Positions 49,790-61,870 are shown, counted from the first letter of the stretch. The stretch: 64,000 bases of DNA from Dromaius novaehollandiae (GCF_036370855.1 NC_088098.1:34227981-34291980); one strand, 5' to 3'. Translations and numbers: made by a program. Notes: generated by a model from the letters alone, not told the origin.

Positions 49790-50120
49790 ACCTTTTAAGA
49801 GAATAAAATTCATTTTAAAAACAAAAATCCCAAGCGAGAAACCTCAAATAATTATAGGAAACCACCAAAGAGGTATATAATATCCAGTTGAAGATCTTGC
49901 TGAAAACTGAACAGATTATCCTTGTTATATGTGGTTAAACTGGACCATTAATGTTAAAACTGTTCAGAACAGAAAATAAATTCTGAATCTCTTCTGTCAG
50001 AGTTTGTGGTTCAGTGTTCACACATTCTAGGCTCCAGTTAAATGATTTACTGTATAATTTAATGCCTTTCAGCTGTCACTTAAATGAAAAGATCCCTTGA
50101 ACGATCTGCCAGCAAATGAA
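49790..50120. promoter_or_regulatory. Candidate conserved non-coding element with RUNX-like sites
   Basis: TGTGGTT occurs at 49930-49936 and 50005-50011 in AT-rich non-repetitive DNA. Two such sites within 80 bp fit a RUNX-type module but could be chance. Confidence 0.2.
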
Positions 50121-50889
50121 GGCAACAATTGTCCCGGGTGGAGTTTGGCCAGGACTGGAAAACGCAACCTGCCAAGATACGAAGGAACAATCACGTAACC
50201 CACTGTGACCCATACTTGGTACCCAGAAAAATGAAGGCGACAGGGAAGTGATCATATCTGCAAAAACATTTCATTTAAAATATACTAAGCCATTCATTCT
50301 GCTGCAGAGCTTTCATGAGTAACTGCCTTTATAAAGGCTCTTATCTGTAGGCATGTTGCTGTTCTTTGTCCTTCTTTTGAACTTTTCTCTGTTCCCTGTC
50401 TCTAAATGATGCAAATTTCTGATGTTTTTATCGTGACTCCTTCGCAATATAGTTTTTTTAATTCCGTCACATAACAACATAAGCAAAAACTTGCAATCGC
50501 CATGGGACAGTGAAAAACACATACTTCAGAGCTCAAAAGCAAGGAAGGAAATAAAAAAGCTACTGCTTTTCAGAAATTATACATTTTAGGGTTTGGCATG
50601 GCTTTGATCTCTTTGCTTTGTTACAACTAGCTGAAGTTGTAATGCCTCTTACTCACAGAATATTGATATGTAAACAACACACAACAGTACCTTCAGCCAC
50701 TAATAAGCCTCATCCACCTCTGGAGTGAAATGTGGCAGCTGTTCAACAATGTGGAGCAACACTACCCGGCCGTGTTTTACAGAACAGAATGAGAAGAATG
50801 ATAAAGTCATTTGAAACCATAGAGAGGTAATCAGAAATATAATACCTGGATTTGGCCCTAGTTCTGGGATTATTTGTCATTTTCTATGT

Positions 50890-51560
50890 TTAAGGCCGGG
50901 ATAAGCTGTTAGACAAAAGCTCAGACCAGATGATCGTAATGTGGGGAAGAATCAGAACCTTGTCCAGTCATTTCTGCATTGAGCCTGTAACACTCTTTAG
51001 CTGATAATGTATCCTTTAGAAAGTCCTGGTTTTAAGACTAAGGTGATAAAGAATTTGCTATAGTCCCAAGTCAGACCTAATGGTTACTTAATGCTGCTAT
51101 AGTCCCAAATAACTTCTAATGGTTACTTAAATCATTACTAAAATGTGTACCTTGAATCCAGTCTGAAATTTCTTTAGATTCAGTGTTTCAGCAGCAGAGG
51201 GCATTTCTATGGCTGAGATACCTTTCAAAGATCTCCTCCTTTCTGCTCACCTGATCAGCTAGATAGTTAATTGAGCTAGCTTATCCAGCAGAAAGCTTTA
51301 TTTTTTTTTTTTAATTTGAGGATGGCGTGTAGGAGGAAGAGATTTCTCTTCCAGCAGCAGTGAGCCATTTGGTCAGCTCAGCCAGTCTTGTTGAATTGTG
51401 TTCAAAGGCTCTCATTCTTTGACACACTTTTCTACAATTCTGAATAACTCTTACTGCTTTCTTCTCAACTCTCGTATGTTATCCAAGATCTCTTCTGAAA
51501 TATGAATACTGGAAACAGACTTTTTCTTTTTTCTGGAACTAGTTCTACAGCTCTTGAATA
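50890..51560 (-). mobile_element. Ancient CR1-type LINE 3' relic with internal tandem duplication
   Basis: CATTTCTGCATTGAGCCTGT, ATCCTTTAGAAAGTCCTGGT, TTCTAATGGTTACTTAAATC and, further right, CTTTTCTACAATTCTGAATA with ATCTCTTCTGAAATATGAAT follow the order of the reverse complement of old amniote CR1 3' ends. A 36-bp unit within it is duplicated. Boundaries are approximate. Confidence 0.5.
51056..51130. repeat. 36-bp tandem duplication, period 39
   Basis: Copies at 51056-51091 and 51095-51130 begin TGCTATAGTCCCAA and end CTAATGGTTACTTAA. They differ at five positions and lie within the CR1 relic. Confidence 0.9.
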
Positions 51561-51564
51561 ATAA

Positions 51565-54500
51565 CATCTGGTTAAGATCTTTAATTCTGCGTGTCATAGA
51601 AAATTACATCAACATCACTGCAAGGTCCTCTCTAGCCTTTTCATGTGAGGGATGATTCAGTAGGATCTGAACGGAAGAGAGCCACTGTCAGATCTTCTTC
51701 ACTGCTGCCATCTGTGCCTGGCTGCATAACTCAGCTGGGAGAGCTCTGTCAAACTGGGAAAAATGGGCAGGATCAAACAGTTCAAGATACTCACCAGTCT
51801 GGGACAATCTCGAGGGCATGACTAGCAAAATGGATCCAGAACAGCTTGTGAGACAAACAAAACTTCACAGGTTCAGCTGAAGTTGCTTCTAGGCTCCAAA
51901 CACATCCTACAAAAGAGCCAGCTTAGGTTTGTCCCAACTGAAGCAGTGAGGCAGCAGCTTTACAGCTGCAGTCCACCTTCACTGCAAAATTTTTTGCCTA
52001 ATAATAACTTCATAGATATGAAATAACACTGTTGTATCCTTGTCTATCTATACGAGGCGGAAGCCTGAATAGAGTGTTAGACAGTGGATAGGAAGGTGGA
52101 GTTAATAACTGATGAAGTTATAATTATTGTAAACAGCTTGCAAGGTTTTTAGTAGATTTCCTCCCTTCGTTTCAAAGGGCCACGCACTGGCTCATCTTTT
52201 ACCACATGTCCCAAAGGACCTGACTGGTTGCACTGAGTGAGAGGGACAAAACATACCTCCTGACTAGCCACCTCTTTTGCCTGTAATTATTCTCCCTGTA
52301 TTTTCTGGGATGCTGAAGGGGCTGCATGCAAAAGAAATGGTAGCCCTGCTAGCACATATGCTCTTGTGCTAGGAGGGAAATTGTAGTTAAAAATAAATGT
52401 GGAAATGTGCATTCCTCCTTCAAGATGTTGTGTTCAGCCCTTCTTTTTCTTTTATCTTAAATTTTTCCAGAGCAACTCTTGCAATGGACAGGAGAGTACT
52501 GCAGCATAGTCAGAGCTGTTGCATGAGGATGTATCAAATCCACTTAAGAACTAAACAGAAATCTAAATATTTAACCACCCTCACGGCTGTTTTCAGGTGG
52601 TTTCTGTACTTAACAGCCCCCCCATTTCACTTAGGTGTTTTGCTTCAGAGAAGACTGATTTCCCTCAAGCAGAACAGCCTCGTCTGAACGATCAAAAGCT
52701 ATTTCAGTCAAAATACAAGCCAACAAACTGTTTTCTTATTGTCCTCTAAATCCCCAAGGAAACCTCACATTCAAGGCGTTGTGCTGGCCATGCAATTTCT
52801 GCTCTTTTTGCCTGTGGGTGGTCCACAAGGTGCTCAAATGTTATAGTAATATTGTACTGCAAGGGGAAAGGGTAAAGTTAAACACATCATTATCGCAGTA
52901 TTGAAATGCTGTTCCAAATAGGCTAGAAATGGGGAATTCAGAACATATGCGATTTTTGCTTTTTTTCAGTTACTTGGGGTCTATTTGACTTTTTTTGTTT
53001 ATTTAAAGTTACTGAGTTTTAACTTATCCAAAAAACGGAGTAGAAATAGTGAGGAAAAACCTGAATCAAATATGACTAAATCACACTTTGTAAAGATGCT
53101 GAGGAACAGCTGCAGAGACCCACTGGGCTTTCGGTGATCCCAGTTTCAGCTCCATGGGGCTGACAAAGAGCAGTTTGGTCCCAGTGGGTCAGTGCACCAA
53201 CCTCGCCGGGGGAGCAGCCTCTGCCCTGACCGCAGCGCTGTCTGCGCGGCTCACCTGGGCTCTGGGGAGGGTTGGTGACTCTCTTCTTACTCCCATGGAT
53301 CTCAAAGGTACCCAGAAATGAAAGAAAAAAAGCAAAAAGAAAAACCTTTATGCCTCATTGCTGAGCGAATTGGTGTAAGTCATGACAGCAGAAACACTAG
53401 GAAGGTCTGATAATTTTGGAGTGGGGGGTGGGTGGGAGAAGGTTTCCAGCTGGGCTGGCATTTCGGCTGCATTGCAAACACGATTGAATCCTTTCAAGAA
53501 TAAGCCTTGGAGGTGCAACTGTCGCTACTGAATCACCACATCGCACATGACAAATAAAGTAAAGAAATATACTGACTCAGTAGCAAACCTCTGGTGCAGG
53601 AAATACCCTCTTAACTGTTACTGTCACTGTAAAAGGAGAGAAAGCTTTCCTCCTTTGCATAATCTGGTGGTTTGGGGGCTGGGGAAAGCACATCATGGGG
53701 ATGAATTGTTCTTACTTTTAACTCAGCTTTTTAACTGGCAGTACCATCTGGGAGATGTACTAGGTGGGGGGGTCATTCTCCAGATAGAAAAGGGCAGAGG
53801 TGGTACCAACAACAACCACCTCCTTGGTGGTCGAATGGTGGAACTGAGGACGCTGAAAAGAACCAGGACTTTAACTGAGAGCTCTGACTTGAAGCAGGCC
53901 AGAGCCCAGTGCATAAGGGTTTTGCCTAGTAGGTCAGTTTGTCCAGTGGAGTCTGGCAGTTGGTAGTATGAGGACTAGAGGAAGTGCCAGGCCGGGGTCA
54001 AGGCAGTCTCCGTTTGGGCGAGGCTCCTGGGATCGGGGTGTGATGGGTAACACAGCAGACAATGAAACATGGCGCAGTAGGTTTAAACGGCGTGGAGCCA
54101 CCTTTCCAAATACTCCCTGCTGGACAATTAATGATGTCCTGGTGGTCCTCAGCTACGTGTGAAGCTTGCTTGGGTCGCTGGGCAGGCAGGAAGCAGCACA
54201 AGGGGAATGTGCTGGTGAGCAAAGTGTATCGGCACCTGATGGGCTTAGGAATAATGCACCACGCATTCACTGGGTGATGGACAATTTCTAGGCTTTTATT
54301 GCAATTGCTGGTAGGAAGAGTTGGCAAGTGTATAAATGAAATGGAAACCAGGAAATATGAAGTGAAAGAAAGAAACTTGATGGGCTATTGTGGGTAGCAA
54401 GTTGGCAGTAGTGAACAGCCATGAAACCGCCTTTGGAGTTAGTCTGATTTGTTATGTTACTGAAGACCTTTGAAAGCTTTACAGCGGTCCTTTTCTTCTG

Positions 54501-57104
54501 TATCCCTCTGAAACAGATTTGTGATTTCATGCTGTCCTCCTTGGACAGACCTGTCCGGCTCGTGCTGCCAGCCTGGCTGGCCAGGGTCTGCAGCATGAAT
54601 GCCAGCAGCAAGCAGTGGGAGAGGGACCTGTGTGCAGCCCCCTTCTGTCTTGCCTTATTCAGAGGTCTCCTGAACCCTTCAAGTTGCTTCTAACTTTAGG
54701 CTGTGTCTGATACTTTTAGCTAAACTCACTGGGCTGCTGGCTGGGGAGTCTGAATGAGGCTGAATCGAGGCGTCTCTTACCCATTCACAATAGTCACTGT
54801 CCAGGATGTAACTGTCCAGAGATCCCCGTCGCCTAATTTATGAAAAGATCCTATGAAAGAAGACCAGAACTGACTAGCAAAGCAAGCAAGCAAGCAGACA
54901 AACAACCACTCCTTGCCCCCGAGAGTTAGGAATAAAGAAATGTCTGAGTCAGGTAAGAAAGGATGGAGAGAAGCACTCAGGCGTGGAGAGACTAAGCAGC
55001 AGAGCTTGCATCTACTTGATCACACTGTGGAAACTCCTCTTTCCTCCACTCTCAGAAAGTAACCACAACACCAGCTAGTAAAGTGTGAGTCTCATCCCCA
55101 GGTATATGAGATGCATGGATAAGAGGGCTGCCTGCTACTGCTGCCAAGTGCAGTTTTCTCTGTGGAGCTACAGGTTACAACCCAAAGATGAGAAGTGTGA
55201 GTAAAATGCTGTACAAAGATTCAGGATTTCTTTAATCTATTTGAAAGAAGAAATTGCACATGCCCATGACTGCATGCACTTCTAGATGAATATTTATTGA
55301 GATTACAAAATGTTGTATACTGAAGTTATGAATGACAAAATGACCCGGCAGGTTATGCAGACAGCTTTATGAGTATGAATTAAAAGATAGCCACTGATAA
55401 TGTGATTACATATTATCTTATTTTCTTAAGAACCTATGAGCAGGGTGGCTCCTGCCGGTGAAAGGAGCTGAGTTATGCTGTGGTAGGGTTCCTACCAAAT
55501 TTGCAAATGAATTTAGATGGCACGCAGTGAGTGAGGTCAGTGAGAGGATGGTGTCAAGGTTAAGGCAATTGAATGCTGCCTTGGAGCTCCAAATTTGATT
55601 TCTGTTTCTGCCATAGCACTCCTACATGATGCTAATGAATCACTCTGTACCACAGATGGGGGATTGTGCATTTGTTTTCTAGCTTGTGAGAGTTGAGTGT
55701 GATTAGCAGAAGCATTCAGCACTTGCAGCCACAAAGGAAGCCTTTGGATACATGAACTGCTATAAAGTTGCAGACTCTGGAAAATAAGTCCAATGTGTCT
55801 CATATCAGGCACTCAGAATTAGTGGACATTTTGTCCTTAATCTTTGTCTAAACCTTTATCAGTGCATTGGGATGATTTCCTTCAGGCTGATGGGGAGGAT
55901 GAGAGGAGATAAAGAATATGTTTATGTTTGTACAAGGGTGGTGGTGCTGAACACCTCAGAAAAGCTGAGGAGAGAGGGTGAACAGTGTGCAGGGAAGCCG
56001 TGGGAGGCTGCACGCAGAAGAGAAGACCATGGAGAAGCCTGAGGAGCTGCCTAGTGAAGGGCCGCTGCCACCCTGCATATGGGCAGAGGCTGGTAGCCCT
56101 GGGGGACACGGAGGGACAGCACTGTAGCATATACCTGCTTGCTGGGGGGGAGCCTATTTGGGGTTATACAGCAACTGTGTCTGGCTGTCCTGAGAGCTGT
56201 GCTTGACTTTACAACCCAAATGCTGTCCTTTGCAAAAATGCAAGATGTTATGTATAATTAATACAAAGAAAACCTAGGATGTACATAAATGTGTGTACAG
56301 TTCTAATCCAGGACACAGGATGGGCAGGACATAAACATGGGTAGTTGTACCTTTCTTGCAAGCTGCAGCTCCCACCCCAAAGGAAGCTTCACATCTACAG
56401 TGGGCTTGGCCTGGGTTTGGTGGCTCTGAGGCGCCATCTTTCATCCTGCAGGTTCAATGGGTAGAGTACATTAGGAAACGCTTGCTCGTAGGCTGTGCTG
56501 CAGATGCCGCAGGGTTTGCTCCTGGAAGCCCAGGCTGATAGGATGCCATAGAGTTCCCAGCTGGGCAGAGCAGGAGGAGGCAGAGACCGGGGTGTGACCC
56601 AAAACAAGAACGGCCTTTACAAAACCCAATAGTGCAAGAAACATTGCCTGTGGTTTGATTTTGCAGCTGTTTAGCCTTTCCGCACAAGTGGTCAGTCTGC
56701 TACTACCGCTTCATGCCCATTATGTGTGGGATCTACAAGCAGAGACTCCGAAAGAAGGTGTCTGAAAGCCCATCATCATGCTGAGTGGTTATATGGGGCC
56801 ATGAACTCGCCGGAGCTGCCGTGTGCATGACCCACTGCTTTCAAGTTCTGTTTCTCAGGCACAGGAGAGTGTGATGTGCCAAGAGATGGTGTGAATGATG
56901 TCACTGCAAGTTCAAGCCAGCACCTTGGTCTCCCTATAAAATCTAGTTGGACTCTAAATATCCAAAGCATGTTTTGGAAGCACAGCTTGTCTGAAGAAAA
57001 AGCTCAGCCCTTTTCCCTTCTCCTGGGACACTTAGGCTTTTGATTTAGACACCCTGAACAAATGTGTAAATGGCTTTAAAGAAAAGCAAGTTTTAAAAGA
57101 GGTG

Positions 57105-57110
<6 letters not shown>
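51565..57110. other. Intergenic DNA, no gene recognised
   Basis: I find no convincing exon or repeat family. A GC-richer patch lies near 53180-53260, and G runs near 53423-53440 could form a two-layer quadruplex. The 139-codon open frame at 53547-53966 resembles nothing known to me. Confidence 0.5.

Positions 57111-57140
<30 letters not shown>
57111..57140. repeat. 30-nt poly-T tract
   Basis: Thirty uninterrupted T residues follow CTC and precede GG. It may be the poly(A) tail of a minus-strand retrocopy whose body would be 57141 onward, but no AATAAA precedes it in that orientation and no target-site duplication is obvious. Confidence 0.95.
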
Positions 57141-57141
<1 letters not shown>

Positions 57142-58059
57142 GTGATAGATGCGGCCAACCTCCAGGCTCAGCACTATGCCACGGATGTTCAGATGAGAAG
57201 ACAGCCTGCGGTCAGGCTCCCCTCCTTCTCCTCCCCTCCTCTGTCATGGGGCTGACCCTCTGTGTCAGGTGAGCCACCAAAGATCTGCTGGGAAAGATGT
57301 TGGAAAGAACTTGTGCGGACGTCCCTCACAAGCATTTGAGCTGCTTGTGAGCTGCACTTTGCCAGACGTGGTCTGTGTGCTAAACCATTTGAAAAATTCA
57401 CATCTCCATAGAAAGATTTGTGCAACAAGGCTGTTCCTGGCCTCTGATGGGGTATTTGTAAAGGGATTAAAATTCACTCTCTGTAACTAATATAAATAAT
57501 AAAATATGTTGAGCTGAGCCAAAAATATACAGTGCCCTTTTTTAACTTTAAGTTGTGATGCTTTGAAAATAGTATCATCTGAATGTTGTTGTGAACTTTA
57601 GAAAGTCACAGAGGTAGGTAATAAATCTGCTCAGATCTGCATGCATGTGTTTTCTAAATCCTGCTGTTCCCTTAACCTGTTTGTTCTGTGCACAGCTCCA
57701 CTTTGTGCACGCCTCAGCTTTGCATCAGAAAGCAAGCTGAGGACTGACTTCTGACTGCATGTGTTTCTAAACTCTCTTAACAAAGATGAATCCTGCAGCA
57801 CATGTCTCTCCTCTGTCTCTCCAAGCTTTCTGCTATGAAATGCAACTTTTTCAAAGGGCAGGGGCTGGGTTTGAGCGTACTTGACTTTGCCCAACCGTTC
57901 TGGGCACTGGCGCCGCCAGCCAGGCACCCAGGAGAGTGCAGTTAGCTGGGCTCCAGCAGAAACTTCGGACATGTTGCTGGCCTGTAGCTCAGCAGCCACC
58001 CCGACACAGAGCTGCAATAAAAAATAAGCAACAACTGGGACTCATTTCACTTGTGAAAT
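57141..58059. other. Intergenic DNA, no gene recognised
   Basis: Apart from its position next to the poly-T tract, nothing here is recognisable as a gene or named repeat. Confidence 0.5.
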
Positions 58060-58088
58060 TGTGTGTGTGTGTGTGTCTGTGTGTGTGT

Positions 58089-58127
<39 letters not shown>

Positions 58128-58160
58128 TGTGTGTCTGTGTGTGTGTGTCTGTGTGTGTTT
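58060..58160. repeat. (TG)n microsatellite with TCTG interruptions
   Basis: About 100 nt of alternating T and G are interrupted five times by C in a TGTCTG context. The open frames of alternating Cys and Val across it are artefacts. Confidence 0.98.
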
Positions 58161-58164
58161 CAAC

Positions 58165-60660
58165 CACTTGCTGTTTCACTGCTGCACTAGAGCATCCTCT
58201 GAGCACACCTTACTGGCACAGTTGAGAGCTGAAGATGACCATGATCTTAAGGTTTTGCCCTAACTTGGCTGATCACCTCATCATCTAACTGAACATGAAG
58301 TTATATTCACAGTGCAAGACCTTGGGGATTTAACCGATGGCTCAGAGCACTTTGGCTGATGCAAGGTCTCTAGATTGAGCTGCACTGACCGCGAGGGCTG
58401 GCCCTGCTCAATGCAATAGCCCCAAGCAAGGCCTCGACACCACCCAACGCAGGGACATTGGCAGGGCCGGCTCCTCTGAAACCCCGGCATCACTTCAGGC
58501 CATTTGAGGCAGTTACAGCCCTGATGCTTCCCCGTCTCACCTTAGTAGGAATTTTTTCCATAGTAGGCAAACTCAATAGAGCAGGCTAGATAGGGAGGTG
58601 AAAGGGAAATAGAGGTAACAAATCTGTCCAGGAGAAACAAAGTCAGCAAGTCATCTGGAACAGCTTTGAATTTCTTCTTTATTGTTATTATTTTACCTTA
58701 ATATGCCTTAAAATGTAGTTGAAGCTGGGAGAAGAACAACTGGACCAGGCATGCATGCAACATGGAGAAAGTGTATTGGCTTCTGGCAGACCGTCCTGTC
58801 TCCTCACCCAGAAATGCTGCGAGCCGCGGTGCAGGCCTGCCGGCAGCTCTGAACAGCAACGCCCTCAAAACCTTCATTGCAAAAGGTAGGGAAGTTGTGC
58901 TGATAAGTCACACTTCTGGCATAAGCGCTCCATTCTGAGAGAGCGAGAGCAGAAAAAGGCCCAAATTCTCCCCAGCTTCCAAGAAGTCGAACGAAGATGC
59001 AGCAAAGGCAACGCACTGGAAATAAACCAGCACGGCCAGAGAAAAAGCAATACCAGCTTAAAGTGTAGATTACCAAAACACGCGTGTGCATCATCTCACC
59101 AGCAGCAGCAGCACAAAAAAGGCAGTTCACGCTTAGGGCTTCTGTGTCCGCTTTATTTCTGTGCCTTATGTGTTTGCTTGTCCGTCCAGTAACAAACTGT
59201 TGTGCACACCGGCACTTAGCAGAATGCTTACTTTAGATATCCCGATTATCGGACCATTAATTAGAAGCACTCTATAAAACTATAATTTTGTCAGTTGCTT
59301 AAACTGAGACTTTTGGGATAGAGCTATAGCAATTTGACATTTTTTTGGTTCTCTTACCAGTTTCGATTATCTCCTATTTGCTGCCTACCAGTGCAATGTT
59401 CAGCATCTCTCTAGCTAGCTACAAACCTTTTCCAAATACTGTTAAAAAGGCAGTTGCCGTCTGAGATGTCATAATAGGTTGGTATTTTGAATTTTCTTCA
59501 TATTTTTCTTTGACTGATTTTCACCTGTGGCACCTATATATGCTTCCCCCATATATACACAGTCCAGTGATAAGGTGTAATAAATTCTATAGTTTATTTT
59601 CTAATGGTAAAATTATTTTCAACATTACGCTGGACTTTTTTTGAAGAATTATTTTTTCTCATAGCATTATCATATATTGTGAACTTTGACTTAAAACTTT
59701 TATGAAACAGGGGACTTCCTCTACACAAGAAATTTGCTTTGGGCTCATACTGGCATAAAAGAAAAAGTGGTAGAAAATTGGCTTGTAGAAAGTTGATGTT
59801 ACTCAAAAAACCCAGTTGTGTTACAGTGTGCACACACTGCAAGCCTTCAGGGTTTTTTCTTCCTTTTGTAACTTTTCTGACCATATTCTACTAATGATTA
59901 ATGACCCTTCCCAAAATCAGTGGCGAAATTCAAAAAGCAAAGAAGTAGCATTTACTGTCATGAGAACAAGTGGCAAAATTAATTATTCATTTTAAAAGAA
60001 TACCCATTATTTTTAAGAGGGCATTTTACAAGAAATCGACAGGATCAGAAAATGTTCAGCCAAAATTTCTGCAGAATCTGAAGTACGGAATTTCTGTGCC
60101 TTTTACTGTAGCGTGTGCCCAATCACTTAAACCAATCTTTGCTATACAAAGAGCAAAAAGTGACAGCAAATGCGACATCCATGTTCACCAAGGGCTCCTG
60201 GACGCGCAGAGCAGTAGATGTGCAGACTGGTAGGTCCTTTAATAAAGGCTAGAATTAGCAGGCATGACAATAAATACAGCCGAGTAGGGAAGAAGCAAGC
60301 AGATTAAAGCAACACAAAAACCGTGCTCACAAACTTACAAATGTATATTAGGTTACTAATGAGAGCGAGGGAAATTCAGCTGATCCAGTCTTTCATTTCC
60401 AAAATAGTTTCTCTTCAAGGAAGCATCACTCCGTGCAAAGCAATCAGTCGTCGTGGCCAGGAGATGGTGAGGGGTGACCCATTTCACCTCATCATAAAAT
60501 TAAGCTCCTTCTGTCCTCACTTTTAAGGAAAATATCAAAAAATCCTCCTTTCCTCATCCCCCCACACCCCCAGAAGAGCTTTCATAGCCCAAGTGTCTTC
60601 TCTCGTGCCTTGTGCTCCCCAGTTTCTCTCCTATTTTCATTAGAAGAGGGAGCTTTTTGG
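58165..60660. other. Intergenic DNA, no gene recognised
   Basis: Mixed composition with AT-rich, non-repetitive sequence around 59215-59300 and 59500-60000. No exon is supported. Confidence 0.5.
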
Positions 60661-60669
60661 AAAGCACAA

Positions 60670-61020
60670 GCTGGAGGCAGGGGCTGGAGGCCGCTGCTCC
60701 CCGCCGCCGGCACGGCCGCAGGCACAGCGCCGCAGGGCAGCTCACACGCTGCACCTCGCACTGACTTGCCTCTGGCATTGCCCATCCTTCGGTGCCACCC
60801 CTCCTCTCCAAAGGCACTGGAAGAAATTGCTCTTCCGAGATAATTTTCAGAGCTGAGGAGCGAACAGGCTCGCTGTTGGCAGTGATTTATCAGCATGCAG
60901 CAGTGGGAAGCAGGGATGGGGAAACTCTTGCAGTTGCCTCCGCATTTCGAGGAAGGTGTCCAGAGCAGCCGTCCTGCCCGCCCCACGCTCCTGTGGCTGG
61001 AGCCGACCACACCGATCACG
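60670..61020. other. GC-rich patch immediately beyond the WIF1 3' end
   Basis: A CpG-dense core (about 60688-60750) and a GC-rich flank sit directly downstream of the WIF1 poly(A) site. Frames on the minus strand up to 145 codons have no recognisable domain. Confidence 0.35.
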
Positions 61021-61075
61021 ACTCGGAAAACTAAAGCAGCATCTTTATGTTATACATGATCACCGGTATAAAAAG

Positions 61076-61081
61076 TTTATT
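61076..61081 (-). terminator. WIF1: Poly(A) signal AATAAA, distal, WIF1
   Basis: TTTATT on the plus strand reads AATAAA on the gene strand, about 670 nt past the stop codon, at the transition from AT-rich UTR to GC-rich intergenic DNA. Confidence 0.6.
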
Positions 61082-61094
61082 ACATAAGAGCTGG

Positions 61095-61176
61095 TTTGTT
61101 TACAATATATTATATTGCTTCGAGCCAATGCAAAAAGTTCATACATTATAGTTCTACTTTGTTTACAATATATTAT
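61095..61176 (-). repeat. Duplicated 19-nt motif in the WIF1 3'UTR
   Basis: TTTGTTTACAATATATTAT occurs at 61095-61113 and, identically, at 61158-61176. In the mRNA it reads ATAATATATTGTAAACAAA. Both copies lie between the proximal and distal poly(A) signals. Confidence 0.95.
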
Positions 61177-61290
61177 GACGCTTAAATGGCACTACCACAG
61201 TGTATTTTTAATACACGGTACTCTGCAAAACTGAAAGACCAAAAATATTGTCGAATTGAGTTATTCTGTTTTTAAATTCGGTAACTCTCA

Positions 61291-61306
61291 TTTATTTTAT
61301 TTATTT
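61291..61306 (-). terminator. WIF1: Poly(A) signal cluster, proximal, WIF1
   Basis: Overlapping AATAAA hexamers on the gene strand (TTTATTTTATTTATTT on the plus strand) could end a short WIF1 transcript. Confidence 0.4.
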
Positions 61307-61748
61307 TTCCTAGGGAAAAGTCTAAATACGCAATTGCGAAAATGTAGAGGACATCTTGCCTTTGTCTTAAGCCAGCTAAATCTGTAGTCATTGAAATGAT
61401 TCAGGTTAGCACCTACGAGTGTCTCTGCTGGAATACTGTTAACTAATTTTTGGAAAATATTTGCAGCTATATAATCAAAAAAGGAAGTTTAAACATAACT
61501 GAAATATAGTACAAAACACCATCCAAAGCACTGAAAGAAGAAGCCTATATAATCATGCTATAGAAGTATTTATAAAACTTAAAAGAAGTAGTAAGTATTA
61601 GCTCAGTGGTTTATAATGAAGCTAATAAAATTCCAGCCAGTAATCTCTCTCAACTGTAGTGAACAGCATTTTAAACATTCAATCCATGAAAGGTTAACGA
61701 CGGCTACGAACTCTGCTGTGTGGCACAAACCATTTCAGATGTCCGAGC

Positions 61749-61870
61749 TCACCAGATGTAGTTGGATTCGGGTGGCACGTGACTCTCCTCAGCCCTCTTC
61801 GGCGAAGGTGTGTGCTGCCGGTGCTTGGGGCCCGCCAGCCGCAGGGCGCTCAGGATGCTGCCGCCGTACC
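61749..61870 (-). CDS. WIF1: WIF1 last coding exon (C-terminal tail)
   Basis: On the minus strand, an acceptor TTTTGCAG at 61878-61871 is followed by GG, completing an arginine codon, and then an open frame of 39 codons to TGA at 61751-61749. It reads YGGSILSALRLAGPKHRQHT, then PSPKRAEESHVPPESNYIW. The end PPESNYIW and the QHTPS..KAEE-like block match, from memory, the C-terminus of Wnt inhibitory factor 1, just after its fifth EGF-like repeat. WIF1 is secreted and binds Wnt ligands through an N-terminal WIF domain, with the EGF repeats contacting heparan sulfate proteoglycans; this tail contains neither. The exon is terminal, and upstream exons lie to the right of the window. Confidence 0.94.

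Larger units (their letters stand above)
61055..61748 (-). other. WIF1: WIF1 3' untranslated region
   Basis: AT-rich sequence runs from the stop codon to AATAAA at 61076-61081, with cleavage expected near 61055. A second cluster of AATAAA hexamers at 61291-61306 would give a shorter form of about 450 nt. The left limit is inferred. Confidence 0.65.

Noticed and set aside
53547-53966. 139-codon plus-strand open frame
   Set aside because: No family resemblance, no splice or promoter support.
57936-58263. Cys/Val-rich open frames
   Set aside because: They are translations of the (TG)n microsatellite.
60582-61019. 145-codon minus-strand open frame just beyond WIF1
   Set aside because: Downstream of the WIF1 poly(A) signal, in GC-rich DNA, with no similarity to WIF1 or any other family.
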